From contig NZ_JAQFIL010000001.1 in NCBI RefSeq assembly GCF_029504655.1, positions 3,601,001 through 3,665,000 on the forward strand: a DNA stretch of 64,000 bases, in the 5' to 3' direction. Under the pieces are notes generated by a model. That model worked only from the letters and a program-made list of their open reading frames with translations. It was not told the origin of the DNA and searched no databases. Both the position numbers and the translations under genes were made by a program. Below are positions 18,362-28,250 of this stretch, piece by piece; positions within the stretch are counted from its first letter, which is position 1, and each line of letters starts with the position of its first letter. The DNA is from Catalinimonas alkaloidigena (GTDB taxonomy: Bacteria; Bacteroidota; Bacteroidia; Cytophagales; Cyclobacteriaceae).

Positions 18362-19198
18362 ATGATCAATCCTCTGTATTTTAAGCTAGTCTTCCTGCTG
18401 CTTTTTACACTTAGTACCCCAACAGTATCTTATGCGCAATTACCTACCAAGGGATTATGTGCTCACAGGGGCGCTATGGATACGCATCCAGAAAATACCC
18501 TTCCGGCCTTTCAGGCTGCCATTGATGCCGGTGCCCACATGATAGAATTTGATGTTTGGCTTACGAGTGATGGACAAATGGTAGTGATACACGACGCAAC
18601 GGTAGACCGTACTACTGACGGTAGTGGCAAAGTAGCAAACTTAAGCCTGGAAGAAATCAAGAAGCTGGACGCGGGCAGTTGGAAAGCGCCCGAATTTAGC
18701 GGAGTACGAATTCCAACACTTGAAGAAACCCTCTCTATTTTGCCTTATAATATCTGGCTCAATATCCATATTAAAGCAGAAGGAAAACTCCCCTTAATGA
18801 TCGCTAAAACGATAAAGGAAAAAAACCGCATGCATCAGTCTTTTCTGGCCTGCAGTGAATCGGCAGCCTCGGCAGTGAAAGAAGTGTATCCTGAGATGCG
18901 CTGGTGCAATATGGATCGTAGAAATACCACTGAAAAATATGTAGATCAAACTATCCGGCATAATGCTGACTTTCTGCAATTTCCTAAAACTGGTCCTGCG
19001 ATCACCGCTCAGCATATTGAAAAGTTAAAATCTCATGGTGTCAGTATCAATTATTATAAAGCGGACACCATAGAAGAAGTAAACAAACTCTTACAGATGG
19101 GAGTAGATTTTCCATTGGTCAATAATATCGTGGAGTACATGCAGCATGCAAATGAATTTGGGCTTAGGTCAGTAGAGCCTCTCTTCTCCCATGAGTGA
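18362..19198 (+). CDS. Glycerophosphodiester phosphodiesterase, exported
   Basis: The protein (278 residues) has a signal peptide ending SYAQ and a GDPD TIM-barrel domain. The catalytic and metal-binding residues are present: HRG at 35-37, ENT at 44-46, the EFDV block with Glu62 and Asp64, and HD at 77-78. It should cleave glycerophosphodiesters such as glycerophosphocholine to glycerol 3-phosphate and an alcohol in the periplasm. The length is usual for the family. The gene stands alone; upstream is only the permease relic and downstream a gap. A weak TACCTTTA element lies about 95 bp before the start. Confidence 0.9.
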   Translation: MINPLYFKLVFLLLFTLSTPTVSYAQLPTKGLCAHRGAMDTHPENTLPAFQAAIDAGAHMIEFDVWLTSDGQMVVIHDATVDRTTDGSGKVANLSLEEIKKLDAGSWKAPEFSGVRIPTLEETLSILPYNIWLNIHIKAEGKLPLMIAKTIKEKNRMHQSFLACSESAASAVKEVYPEMRWCNMDRRNTTEKYVDQTIRHNADFLQFPKTGPAITAQHIEKLKSHGVSINYYKADTIEEVNKLLQMGVDFPLVNNIVEYMQHANEFGLRSVEPLFSHE

Positions 19199-19736
19199 AG
19201 CACGATTAACAGAAATAAACGAGGTTTAAGTCATCATCTACAGTCAGGTCTATTGATTTAAACTCAGAAAAATGCTATTGTTAAGCTGTGAAATTGTGGA
19301 CCTTCATGGCACGATAACCTGTTAAAGTTTTCCATGATTCCACAACCATTTTTTGCTGCTACTGCGATGAGATAAGCAGATCAAAAGCAACGAACAGCAT
19401 AGTCGCTGGCGAGTCCATCGGCCATAGCATGGTGGCTATGCCTAATATTAGGGTTTGTGTTTTTTATATTTCCTTGCCGGGTTTTTCCCAACTAAGGGTT
19501 TTTATCATCCATAATTTGATGATAGTTAACAGAAAGGATAACGGTTATTGAATAATAAATATCATTTCCAAAATTCAAAAGTACGCTGTATTTGTTACCC
19601 TTTAAAAAGTAATGTATCGAGTCACAGGGTTTGACTTTATCAATAAAATATTTTTTCATCTTAACACTTTTACTCAAGCTTACCCTCCAACTCGGGAACT
19701 AAACATATATCAAAATAAGCTCAACGCTATATGTAT
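19199..19736. other. Intergenic stretch without a recognised gene
   Basis: A small imperfect hairpin (CATAGC arms) lies around 19422-19442 and could end the phosphodiesterase transcript or that of the facing operon. A 61-codon minus-strand frame at 19492-19677 has no recognisable feature and is not called. Confidence 0.4.
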
Positions 19737-22700
19737 TTAATGTCTAATATCAGCTAAAATTTTCTCTGATTGAGGGAGGTATTCTATAAGCCGGAGATTT
19801 CCATTATTAATTGCAAAGAGTAGCGCCTTTTTTCCATTAGCCAAAGTGATAAACTTTATTTGTTTCACTTCTCCTCTGACAAACAACCCACTCTTCGCCG
19901 GAGAAATTGCTTCCATACCATCTTCACAACTTTTGAGTACCAAGCCTATGCCCGCATCATTTCTGGGCGTTTCTACTTCTGAAGGATAGAGATTTCCAGC
20001 AGTTATAAACTCCGGGAACGTATCCTCTTCAAAGGGAATAGCTTCAAAATCGTTGATGGAAGATAACTGAAAATGTGCTGGTAATGGGTGTTGGGAGTAA
20101 GTTCCATCGGTTTCTTTTCTCAGCCAGATGTGGTCAAACCTGTCAACTTCATAGGTAAGTGCCTGATCCAGCATACGTGCTCCGTAGATTTCTTCCAGGC
20201 TGGCATTAGCAAAGTCTTCGTAGGTAGTGAACCTTTTACTGATGGCTGGTACCTGCTGAGAAGAACACTCTCTCCCCCTGAGTGGCACCTTTTTATTGTC
20301 TTTTTCATAGCTCAGGACAATATCAGTGCTGCCATTTTCATCAAAGTCATGGGCATAAACAGTAAAAGGAGCATCTGGCTTAGTTTTATACTTGTAGTTC
20401 AGGCCAAGATTCCCCAGCAGATAGTCCATCTGCCCATCCTGATCCAGATCAGCTTTTTCTATAGTAAACCACCAGCCTCGCGTATTTTCCAGGCCAAGAT
20501 GCTGACTCACATCTGTAAAGTGGCCTTTATCATTTTGTAAGAAGCGTACGGGCATCCATTCCCCGGCGACTATCAGATCAGGCTGCTGATCCCCGTTAAA
20601 ATCATCCCAAAGGGCAGTGCTTACCAGGCCAAAATCTTTAAGAAAAGGAGCTACTTCTTCAGTCACATCTACAAAACGGAGCTTATGATCACGTCCACCT
20701 TCATTTCGTAAAATCTTACTGCTAGCCGGGTAAGGGTACTTTCCGGGAACAAGCCGCCCCCCTATAAAAAGATCTAAATCTCCATCCTGATCATAGTCTG
20801 CTACTTCTACTACTTTACCACTAATGCCAAACTGAGGTAGTGCCTCCATGTGCTTTACAAAGCCCTCAGTGGTATTGATATACAAGCGATCTTGATAATA
20901 TGCATCAGCTTTATTGACATCATTACCCCCACTTACCACGCAGAGGTCTATATCTCCGTCCTGATCGGCGTCAAATAGCAAAGCACCAGTATCTTCCTGG
21001 TCCTTGTCATTTTGCCAGGGTCCTGGCATTTCTTCAAACCTGGCACTTGAAGTTTGCAGGTACATGGCAGCAGATTGACCTGAAGCATTTCCTATAAAAA
21101 AATCTTCCAGCCCATCATTATTCACATCCCCAACGGCCAGTCCGGGCCCTTGCTGTGAGTTTTTATGAGGGAGCAATGGCTCAATTGCAAAGTCATCATA
21201 CTCATCTTCCCGGTGAATGAAGTTCAGGTCTGACGCCTCGCTAATATCTACGAAATGAGATGGTTGATTAGTTTTTTTGCTTTTCTGCGCATGATCGGCT
21301 ACATCATAATTGAGCCTTAGTAACTGATTGGCTTGTACGTTCTCCAATAGTTGTGTCTTACCATCCGGCCAAATTATTTCTACCCTATCTAGCTGTTCTA
21401 CCTGACCCAGGCCAAAGTGTAAAACTGGCTCTACGCTAGACTGAAAACCTCTGGAAAGGGTAAGCTCCTGAGTTTGTTCTTGCCCTTGATAATTTACTTT
21501 GATTCGACTGCCTATGCCGAGAGGGTTAGTCACTGAACCATTCAAATGAAAGCGAATATAGTTCTGGCTGGCATTGGTTTGATTGAGAAATACGGAAGAT
21601 GGTTCATTCAGATTGTTAACCACCACGTCCAGATCACCATCATTATCCAGATCAGCATAGGCGATACCATTGGAAAACCCCTGATGGTTGAGCTTCCAAC
21701 TTTCTCCTACATTAGCAAAAGCAAACTCATTCTTCTCTCCATGCTGATTCCTGAAAGCATAGTTTTCAATAGGATGGCTGGGTAACAAATGATAATCCAG
21801 ATTGAGCTTATCTCCAAAAAAGCTACCATCTTCTATCTGTAGGTTCGCATCATTGTCATTTACGTCGCGCTTCATCCCATTGGTAATGATGATGTCTTTC
21901 CAGCCATCATTATCCAGGTCTGCAAATAGCGCCCCCCAACTCCAGTCCGTTGCAGCCACCCCTGTCTTACGAGCTATGTTACTGAAGAATGGGGTGTTGT
22001 CTGCAAAAACTCCATTATTTAGCTGCAGGCTGTTCTGCATGTATTGGTAGTGCATGCCCAATTCTACTGCCTGATAGAAAGATTCCGGGCTCATACTTGC
22101 CATATTGGTTTTAGCTCGTTTGTAATCTTCCGGCGTCATGTCTACCTGTAAAATATCCAGCAAACCATCATTGTTAAAATCAGCGGCATCAGCACCCATG
22201 CCAAACATAGAGGTCTGATTGCTAGCCTCCCGCAGTACTTCTTTGAAAGTCCCGTTTTGCTGATTGAGATAGAGATAGTCGGGCACATTGAAGTCATTGG
22301 AGAGGTACAAATCCTGCCATCCATCATTGTTAAGGTCCGCTGCTATTATGCCCAGCGTAAGCCCGTAATTTTGAACGCCTGCCTTAGCGCTCACATCTTT
22401 AAACTTACTATTACCCAGATTTTTATAGAGATGACCAGAGTCTTTCCAGTCGTTTCTGTCCATCAGCTCTTTATAGTAGAGGTTTCCCTGGCTCACCTGC
22501 ACCAGCGGATAGTTGGCTACGAAAATATCCAGCAAACCATCACCATCGTAGTCTAAAGTAGTCGCATGAATTGAAGGGCTTGCATCATCCAGTCCGTAGG
22601 CTTCTGCTGATTCAGTAAAGCCAGGGTATTTAGCTTGAGCCACTTCCTCTTCACTAAGCCCATTGTTAATGTAAAGCTGGTTTTTGGTAGTGCCGTACTT

Positions 22701-23126
22701 TCCGGAGACACACACATATATATCCAGCCAGCCATCATGATTAATATCCAGCATGCTGGCACCGGTATACCAGCGATCATCACCACTTACCCCAGCCTCG
22801 GCACTGATGTCAATAAACTCAGGCCCCTGCTTACTTTGGCTACCGGTATTGAGATAAAGCTTGTTTTCTACCATATTGCCTGTTAAATATATATCGGCAA
22901 AGCCATCGTTGTTAACATCGCCTATAGCCACCCCGCCACCCATGTACAGGTAGGGAAAGCTGAAATAGTTGAGCGTGTCATTCTCTACAATTTCATTTGT
23001 AAAGTTGATGGACGTCTGGCTAACAGATAATGCCTCAAAAGTAGTAGGCGCATTATCCACCTGCTCCCGCTCTAGACACGAAATGCAGAGAGAAAGACAA
23101 AGTAAAAGGTGTAAACAGTATCTCAT
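19737..23126 (-). CDS. FG-GAP/VCBS-repeat lipoprotein with ASPIC/UnbV domain
   Basis: This large lipoprotein (1129 residues, Cys17 in CISC) is exported and probably surface-exposed. It holds many FG-GAP-type calcium-binding repeats of the form DxNxDGxxD, for example GDVNNDGFADIY (69-80), DYDGDGLLDIF, DLNNDGWQDLY, DLDNDGWKDI and DLDNDGDLD, which fold into beta-propellers. An ASPIC/UnbV domain lies at about 536-600 (GIGSRIKV, then LHFGLG and IIWPDGK). A second propeller follows. Proteins of this architecture are commonly encoded beside SusC/SusD pairs in Bacteroidota and probably bind substrate or partner proteins, but their exact role is not settled. It starts about 60 bp after the susD stop and is most likely the third gene of that operon. 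Confidence 0.88.
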   Translation of the reverse strand: MRYCLHLLLCLSLCISCLEREQVDNAPTTFEALSVSQTSINFTNEIVENDTLNYFSFPYLYMGGGVAIGDVNNDGFADIYLTGNMVENKLYLNTGSQSKQGPEFIDISAEAGVSGDDRWYTGASMLDINHDGWLDIYVCVSGKYGTTKNQLYINNGLSEEEVAQAKYPGFTESAEAYGLDDASPSIHATTLDYDGDGLLDIFVANYPLVQVSQGNLYYKELMDRNDWKDSGHLYKNLGNSKFKDVSAKAGVQNYGLTLGIIAADLNNDGWQDLYLSNDFNVPDYLYLNQQNGTFKEVLREASNQTSMFGMGADAADFNNDGLLDILQVDMTPEDYKRAKTNMASMSPESFYQAVELGMHYQYMQNSLQLNNGVFADNTPFFSNIARKTGVAATDWSWGALFADLDNDGWKDIIITNGMKRDVNDNDANLQIEDGSFFGDKLNLDYHLLPSHPIENYAFRNQHGEKNEFAFANVGESWKLNHQGFSNGIAYADLDNDGDLDVVVNNLNEPSSVFLNQTNASQNYIRFHLNGSVTNPLGIGSRIKVNYQGQEQTQELTLSRGFQSSVEPVLHFGLGQVEQLDRVEIIWPDGKTQLLENVQANQLLRLNYDVADHAQKSKKTNQPSHFVDISEASDLNFIHREDEYDDFAIEPLLPHKNSQQGPGLAVGDVNNDGLEDFFIGNASGQSAAMYLQTSSARFEEMPGPWQNDKDQEDTGALLFDADQDGDIDLCVVSGGNDVNKADAYYQDRLYINTTEGFVKHMEALPQFGISGKVVEVADYDQDGDLDLFIGGRLVPGKYPYPASSKILRNEGGRDHKLRFVDVTEEVAPFLKDFGLVSTALWDDFNGDQQPDLIVAGEWMPVRFLQNDKGHFTDVSQHLGLENTRGWWFTIEKADLDQDGQMDYLLGNLGLNYKYKTKPDAPFTVYAHDFDENGSTDIVLSYEKDNKKVPLRGRECSSQQVPAISKRFTTYEDFANASLEEIYGARMLDQALTYEVDRFDHIWLRKETDGTYSQHPLPAHFQLSSINDFEAIPFEEDTFPEFITAGNLYPSEVETPRNDAGIGLVLKSCEDGMEAISPAKSGLFVRGEVKQIKFITLANGKKALLFAINNGNLRLIEYLPQSEKILADIRH

Positions 23127-23189
23127 GCTAGCTCATCATTTTTTAGCTAAACCAACAGAAGGGCTAAATGCCCTCCTGATGTCAATTTT

Positions 23190-24752
23190 CTAATTATATC
23201 CCGGATTATGTTTAAGGTTAGAGTTATTATTTAACTCATTTTGAGGTAAATCCAGGTACTCCCTCCCCGGCTGGTACAAGCCCGTGCCCCCACTTTCTGA
23301 TTTGATGCCGGGCGTGTCCACAATTTTCTCCTTCACCATATCCCAACGCAGCAGGTCGTAGTATCTTACTCTCTCCAATGCCAGTTCTTTCACCCTTTCA
23401 TCACGTATGTCCTGAATGCTCATACTCATATCCAGAGGGGGCATGTTGACACGACTCCGCACCTGATTTACCGCATCTACAGCTTCTTGTGTGGCGCTGC
23501 CACCATTCGCCATCATTTCAGCCTCAGCAAACATAAGCAGTACATCGGCATAGCGAATTAGTCTTAAGTTGGCAGAAGATTGCTGAAAGTTTGCGGTAGA
23601 GAAGCCCTGATCAATCTCCAGATATTTTTTGCCGAACACTCGCTCATCTCCCGGAAATACTTCCTGAAAAGTTTTGCCATCGTAAATAGTTGCTGCAAGT
23701 GTGTCTCCTTCGTAAACCGTTATTTCTTCTGTATCCCAAAACAGCGTAATAAATGCACGCGGATCAATCTGACCATCAACTGTTCTTTCGTCCAGAAACA
23801 GGTCTAGTACCCAGTTGTTGATACGCATACCATCCTGACCAGTGAATGCTGGAGGTGGAGCTATATCTGGTGTAAATGAGTTGGTACGTCCTATTCCGGC
23901 AGCATCGCCTCCCCAGCCCCGGTTTTCGTCAGCGATAAATTGCACCTCAAAAAGCGACTCCTGGTTATTTTCTGTAAATGCACTAAAATTATCAGCATAA
24001 TCTACTACCAGACTGTATTGAGAGGAAGATATTATCTTTTGAAACTCCATACTAGCCTGATCATATTCTTCGGTAAACAGATATGCTTTTCCTAAAAGGG
24101 CCGTAGCTGAACCTGTGGTAGCTCTACCCAGATTGCCACCATCCCAGGACTCTGGTAGTAGCGACTGTGCCTGCTTTAAGTCGGCAATTACCTGCTCCCA
24201 AACCTGCTCCGGAGAAGCTTGTGATACCGTAGATGACTCCTCAATAGATGTTACGGGTTCGGTAATCAAGGGCACATTTAACCAGTTTTTGAGCAGTTCA
24301 AAATAGTTATACGCTCTCAGGAAGTAAGCCTCTCCCAGTATGTTGTTTTTTAACCCCTCGTCCATTTCAATCTCCGGCACATTAGCTAGCACCTCGTTCG
24401 TACGGGAAATGCTTTTCCAGATAGCACTCCACACCCACAGTACGGCATTCTGGTCGGATGTACCGGCAAACCTACCCGGATTGGTACGGTCAGAGGTAGC
24501 AAAACCGTTAACGATATCATCCCGGTAGTCTGATACAAAGATGTGCATGCGGCTATAGTACCAGATATCGGTAAAGGGGCTGTAGGCTCCTATGATACCT
24601 TTGGTAGCATCTTCTGCATTACGCCAGAACGTACTTGGTGTAAGGGCGTTAGGATTTGTTTGCTCTAAGAGCTCTTCGTTGCAGCTGACAGTAGCGGCTA
24701 GCAGAGCGGTTAAGGTCAGGCTTGCGATTTTTTTATATATAGAAAATTTCAT
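23190..24752 (-). CDS. SusD/RagB-family lipoprotein of the second pair
   Basis: This is a complete SusD-like protein of 520 residues with a lipoprotein signal (TVSC, Cys24) and the typical mature start NEELLEQTNPNALTPSTFW. The helical TPR-like core is marked by LGEAYFLRAYNYFELLKNW and by LRYADVLLMFAEAEMMA near the C-terminus, and the end has the usual ALERVRYYDLLRW block. It starts 12 bp after susC and should cap that transporter. The RagB-like form with the ADVLLMFAEA motif is common to glycan systems. No carbohydrate-active enzyme is in the window, so the ligand is open. Confidence 0.92.
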   Translation of the reverse strand: MKFSIYKKIASLTLTALLAATVSCNEELLEQTNPNALTPSTFWRNAEDATKGIIGAYSPFTDIWYYSRMHIFVSDYRDDIVNGFATSDRTNPGRFAGTSDQNAVLWVWSAIWKSISRTNEVLANVPEIEMDEGLKNNILGEAYFLRAYNYFELLKNWLNVPLITEPVTSIEESSTVSQASPEQVWEQVIADLKQAQSLLPESWDGGNLGRATTGSATALLGKAYLFTEEYDQASMEFQKIISSSQYSLVVDYADNFSAFTENNQESLFEVQFIADENRGWGGDAAGIGRTNSFTPDIAPPPAFTGQDGMRINNWVLDLFLDERTVDGQIDPRAFITLFWDTEEITVYEGDTLAATIYDGKTFQEVFPGDERVFGKKYLEIDQGFSTANFQQSSANLRLIRYADVLLMFAEAEMMANGGSATQEAVDAVNQVRSRVNMPPLDMSMSIQDIRDERVKELALERVRYYDLLRWDMVKEKIVDTPGIKSESGGTGLYQPGREYLDLPQNELNNNSNLKHNPGYN

Positions 24753-24764
24753 GACTGTATTTTG

Positions 24765-27700
24765 TTAAAAAGATACTTGCAGGCCAATCTGATAAGTTTT
24801 CGGAACTGGATAGGCGCTTTCGTCTACCCCTGCATTAAAGATATTCTGGTCAGAACCCCGGTCGCGGCTTCCTCTACCTACTTCAGGATAATAGCCGGTA
24901 TAGTCGGTGAACGTGAAGAGATTTTGGGCTGAAACATAAAACCTCAGATTGGAAACACCAATACTACTCAGCTCAGTAGGTAAACGATAGCCCAACTGTA
25001 CGTTTCTCAACCTGAAATATGCACCACTCTCCAGGTAAAAGTCTGACATGCGACGATTGAAGCCTGCATCTATTAAAGTATTTTGTGGAATGTTAGTATT
25101 TGTATTTTCTGGTGTCCAGGCATTCAGAGCATCAGCCAGATAATTTCCTTCTGTGTCAAAGTATCCTCTGTAGCGGTTGGCATTCAGGATTTTGTTACCA
25201 TCCACACCATTGAAGAAAAGGGTAAGGTCAAAATTGTTGTATTCCGCATTGATATTGAGACCATATTCCAACGTAGGTATCGGGCTTCCTAAAAAGACCT
25301 GATCATCTGTTGTGATGCTTCCATCTTCATTTGTGTCTTCAAAGATAAAGTCTCCTGCCCCTGCACCATCGGTACGACCATCTTCTATAGCCTGCTGGTC
25401 TGACTGATAGATGCCTGCCACTTTATATCCGTAGAAAGATCCTACCGGCTGACCAATATCGGTAAGCGTAGCGCTCAGGCCATTAGATGAAAAACCACCT
25501 CCTTCAATCGGATCCTGACCTAGTACGGTCACTTCATTATCAAGTATGGTAAAGTTACCACTTACGTTAAAGGTAAGCTCTCCAATTGTTTGTACATAAC
25601 TAGCTAAGAACTCAAATCCTTTGTTGGTAATAGAAGCTACGTTGGCAGGCACATTATTGGTATAACCTGTATAGCGCGGCACACTCAGACTCACCAAAAT
25701 ATCCTCTGACTCTTTAATAAAATAGTCTAAGGTAAGTTGCAACCTGCTTTCCATCAGCCCTAATTCTATACCTATATCTGTGGTTTTGGTAGTTTCCCAC
25801 TTTAGATTAGGGTTCACGCCCTTGGTAATGGATGTGCCTTGTACTCTCCCCTGGCCACTTTCTCCAAGGATGTATTCGCTGAAGAGGTTAAGTTCAGGAT
25901 CAATGGCGTATGCCTGAATATTATTAGACCCTAACTCTCCGTAGCTAGCTCTCAACTTCAAAAAATCTATGGCAGTCATACTTTCCATAAATGACTCATT
26001 GCTGATGTTCCAGCCTAAGGCTACTGATGGAAACACGCCCCAGCGTTGATCCTCTTTAAAGAGTGAAGAACCATCTCTGCGGAGGGTCGCCGTAAAGAGG
26101 TACTTATCATCAAACACATAGTTGATTCTCCCGAAGTATGAAAGAAGCCCGGTGGTGATATCCTGAGAAGGCGCCTGTGAGCGGGTTTCAGCCGCTGAAG
26201 CTACCCTGATATCGTTGCTTGGAAAACCAGTAGCCACTATCCCCAAAGATCTGAGGTTAGTTTTCTGCTCGGTATATCCTGCCAGTAAGTTCAGTGCATG
26301 TCGTCCGAATGTACGATCATAGTTCAAAGTATTCTCTATCAGTGTGGAGAGAAAGTTGGTATTGGTCTCGTTGAGCTGCGCAAAATCCTGACGACCCAAT
26401 AGCGTATTGTTCAAACGGAACTGAGGAGTAAACTTATAGTTGTTATTACTGTAAGCGTCTATTCCCAGGTTTAGCTTGTAAGTTAGGCCCTCAACAATCT
26501 CAAAAGATGCCGCAATATTACCCAACACACTATTTCGGGTTACGGTACGGTCTTCCAGAGAAGCCAGCGCCAGCGAATTTGTGATGTTACCCACACCATA
26601 GATGCTGGTGCTACCGTCTGCCTGTGAGGTAGCTGTAAAATTACCATCTTTATCTCGTAAAGGAATGGTGGGTAAAATATCTCTCTCCTGATTAAAGTAT
26701 GGGTTAGGATTATCTACTGTTCTGCTTAGGCCAATAGTCTCTTCAATTTTAAGTCTACCCAGCGTAAATGTAGAATTGGCTCTTACGTTAGTTCTGCTAA
26801 ATGATGACTGCTCTAATATACCCTCCTGCTCCAGATGGTTAGCAGAAACATTGTAGGTAGTATTTTCTCCACCTCCAAAAATTCTGAAGTTTCCACTAAA
26901 AATGGGAGCTGTTCTTAAGGTGGCAGCCTGTATATCACTATCTATGCCAGGATCAAACTGAGCATCATTTGCAGGAGAGCGAGGCGTACCATCATTATCA
27001 TTCGCACGATTACGAATATCAGCGTACTGACGGGCATTAGCCCAATCTAGGGTATTGGCTGCCTCCTGTAAACCATAGTTCAGGTCTACGTCTATACCGA
27101 CTTTACCATTGTTCGTTCCTTTTTTAGTAGTTACGATAATTACTCCATTGGCAGCACGCGAGCCGTAAATTGCAGCTGCTGAGGCATCTTTTAATACATT
27201 GATAGACTCAATGTCGTTAGGGTTAAGCGAGCTCATGGAGTTGGTCAGCATACCATCTATAACGTATAGCGGGCCAGAGTCTGAAAGCGTACCGGCACCC
27301 CGGATGGTAACTAATGCTGGTGAACCGGGAGCTCCACCAGCTGACTCAACTCTAACCCCTGCTACCCTACCCTGTATGGCCTGGGTCGCATTGGAGGTCA
27401 CGAACTTATCTATCTCTTCGGAAGACACAGAGCCCACGGCTCCTGTAAGATCGCTTTTTTTCTGCTCACCGTAGCCAATCACTACCACTTCCTGCAAAGA
27501 TTTGATGTCGGGGGACAGTGATATATTAATTTCACTTTGGTTGCCCACTTCTACTTCTTCAGAAAGATAACCGATAGAAGAAAATACCAGTACAGGATTC
27601 TCCTGATTCACCTGGATTGTGTAGTTTCCTTCCACATCTGAGATGGTACCCTGACTGGTGCCTTTGACCAGAATGTTTACCCCCGGCAGTCCTTCATCAT

Positions 27701-27845
27701 CTTCTACGGAAGTTACTTTTCCGCTTATGGTTCTTTCCTGAGCATAAGCAGCATGGAGCACAAAGAGTACTAAGCCAAAAAAGAGAACAATAGGTTTGTA
27801 GGGTAAACCCTGATCTCGGCAAGCTTGCTGTATCAGTCTTTTCAT
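24765..27845 (-). CDS. SusC/RagA-family TonB-dependent transporter of the second pair
   Basis: This 1026-residue receptor has a signal peptide ending AYAQ, a carboxypeptidase-regulatory-like domain (about 38-115, TISGKVTSVEDDEGLPGVNILVKG), a TonB-box-like stretch LQEVVVIGYGEQKK, and a plug (about 130-240) with AAIYGSRAANGVIIVTTKKG. The barrel ends TYQIGLQVSF. It is co-transcribed with susD and the FG-GAP lipoprotein. A divergent LacI-type regulator starts 405 bp upstream, and two ACATATGT palindromes lie between them. Together with the sugar symporter beyond the regulator this points to import of an oligosaccharide or a sugar-containing compound. Confidence 0.93.
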   Translation of the reverse strand: MKRLIQQACRDQGLPYKPIVLFFGLVLFVLHAAYAQERTISGKVTSVEDDEGLPGVNILVKGTSQGTISDVEGNYTIQVNQENPVLVFSSIGYLSEEVEVGNQSEINISLSPDIKSLQEVVVIGYGEQKKSDLTGAVGSVSSEEIDKFVTSNATQAIQGRVAGVRVESAGGAPGSPALVTIRGAGTLSDSGPLYVIDGMLTNSMSSLNPNDIESINVLKDASAAAIYGSRAANGVIIVTTKKGTNNGKVGIDVDLNYGLQEAANTLDWANARQYADIRNRANDNDGTPRSPANDAQFDPGIDSDIQAATLRTAPIFSGNFRIFGGGENTTYNVSANHLEQEGILEQSSFSRTNVRANSTFTLGRLKIEETIGLSRTVDNPNPYFNQERDILPTIPLRDKDGNFTATSQADGSTSIYGVGNITNSLALASLEDRTVTRNSVLGNIAASFEIVEGLTYKLNLGIDAYSNNNYKFTPQFRLNNTLLGRQDFAQLNETNTNFLSTLIENTLNYDRTFGRHALNLLAGYTEQKTNLRSLGIVATGFPSNDIRVASAAETRSQAPSQDITTGLLSYFGRINYVFDDKYLFTATLRRDGSSLFKEDQRWGVFPSVALGWNISNESFMESMTAIDFLKLRASYGELGSNNIQAYAIDPELNLFSEYILGESGQGRVQGTSITKGVNPNLKWETTKTTDIGIELGLMESRLQLTLDYFIKESEDILVSLSVPRYTGYTNNVPANVASITNKGFEFLASYVQTIGELTFNVSGNFTILDNEVTVLGQDPIEGGGFSSNGLSATLTDIGQPVGSFYGYKVAGIYQSDQQAIEDGRTDGAGAGDFIFEDTNEDGSITTDDQVFLGSPIPTLEYGLNINAEYNNFDLTLFFNGVDGNKILNANRYRGYFDTEGNYLADALNAWTPENTNTNIPQNTLIDAGFNRRMSDFYLESGAYFRLRNVQLGYRLPTELSSIGVSNLRFYVSAQNLFTFTDYTGYYPEVGRGSRDRGSDQNIFNAGVDESAYPVPKTYQIGLQVSF

Positions 27846-27936
27846 AGTAATAGAGTTGAATAGTTATGGTGTGGAGATCAAATCACTGACCGCCTTAACA
27901 ATGTAAAAATGAGGAATACTGAGGGTATGACCGGCT

Positions 27937-27965
27937 ACATATGTTTTGTAGAGTATCACATATGT
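27937..27965. promoter_or_regulatory. Pair of ACATATGT palindromes, possible operators of the second susC operon
   Basis: Two ACATATGT copies (27937-27944 and 27958-27965) lie 21 bp apart centre to centre, two helical turns, so bound dimers would sit on one face. Both continue as ACATATGTTT on the plus strand. They lie 93-120 bp upstream of susC, in the gap shared with the LacI-type gene. The same core precedes the first susC at 9498. Binding by the LacI-type protein is inferred. Confidence 0.45.
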
Positions 27966-28211
27966 TTATTATCTTGAAAACATCCTTCAGAGCACAGAAA
28001 AAGAGGTTTTCAGTACTGGAAAATAATGGTAAGTGCAAAAAAATACAGATCCTGACTTAAATTATGTGCCAGCGGCATCATTCAATTTCTCGTATAATGA
28101 TCTAAAACATGATCCAAAGTTTGTGATTTTTATAATTTTCAACCGTTTATACAGCTAAAGCTTTATGTTTCTGTTTTTTTAATTCTTACAGGCGCTTTAC
28201 CAGCGATTATG

Positions 28212-28219
28212 TAAATTTG
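28212..28219 (+). promoter_or_regulatory. -7 element of the LacI-type regulator gene
   Basis: TAAATTTG matches TAnnTTTG exactly, 31 bp before the ATG. No TTTG is seen at the expected distance upstream. Confidence 0.45.
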
Positions 28220-28250
28220 AAAATAAACATGTATACCACAACTTACGGAT

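Noticed and set aside
19492..19677. A 61-codon frame on the minus strand
   Set aside because: No motif, no good spacing to neighbours, AT-rich composition of intergenic type.
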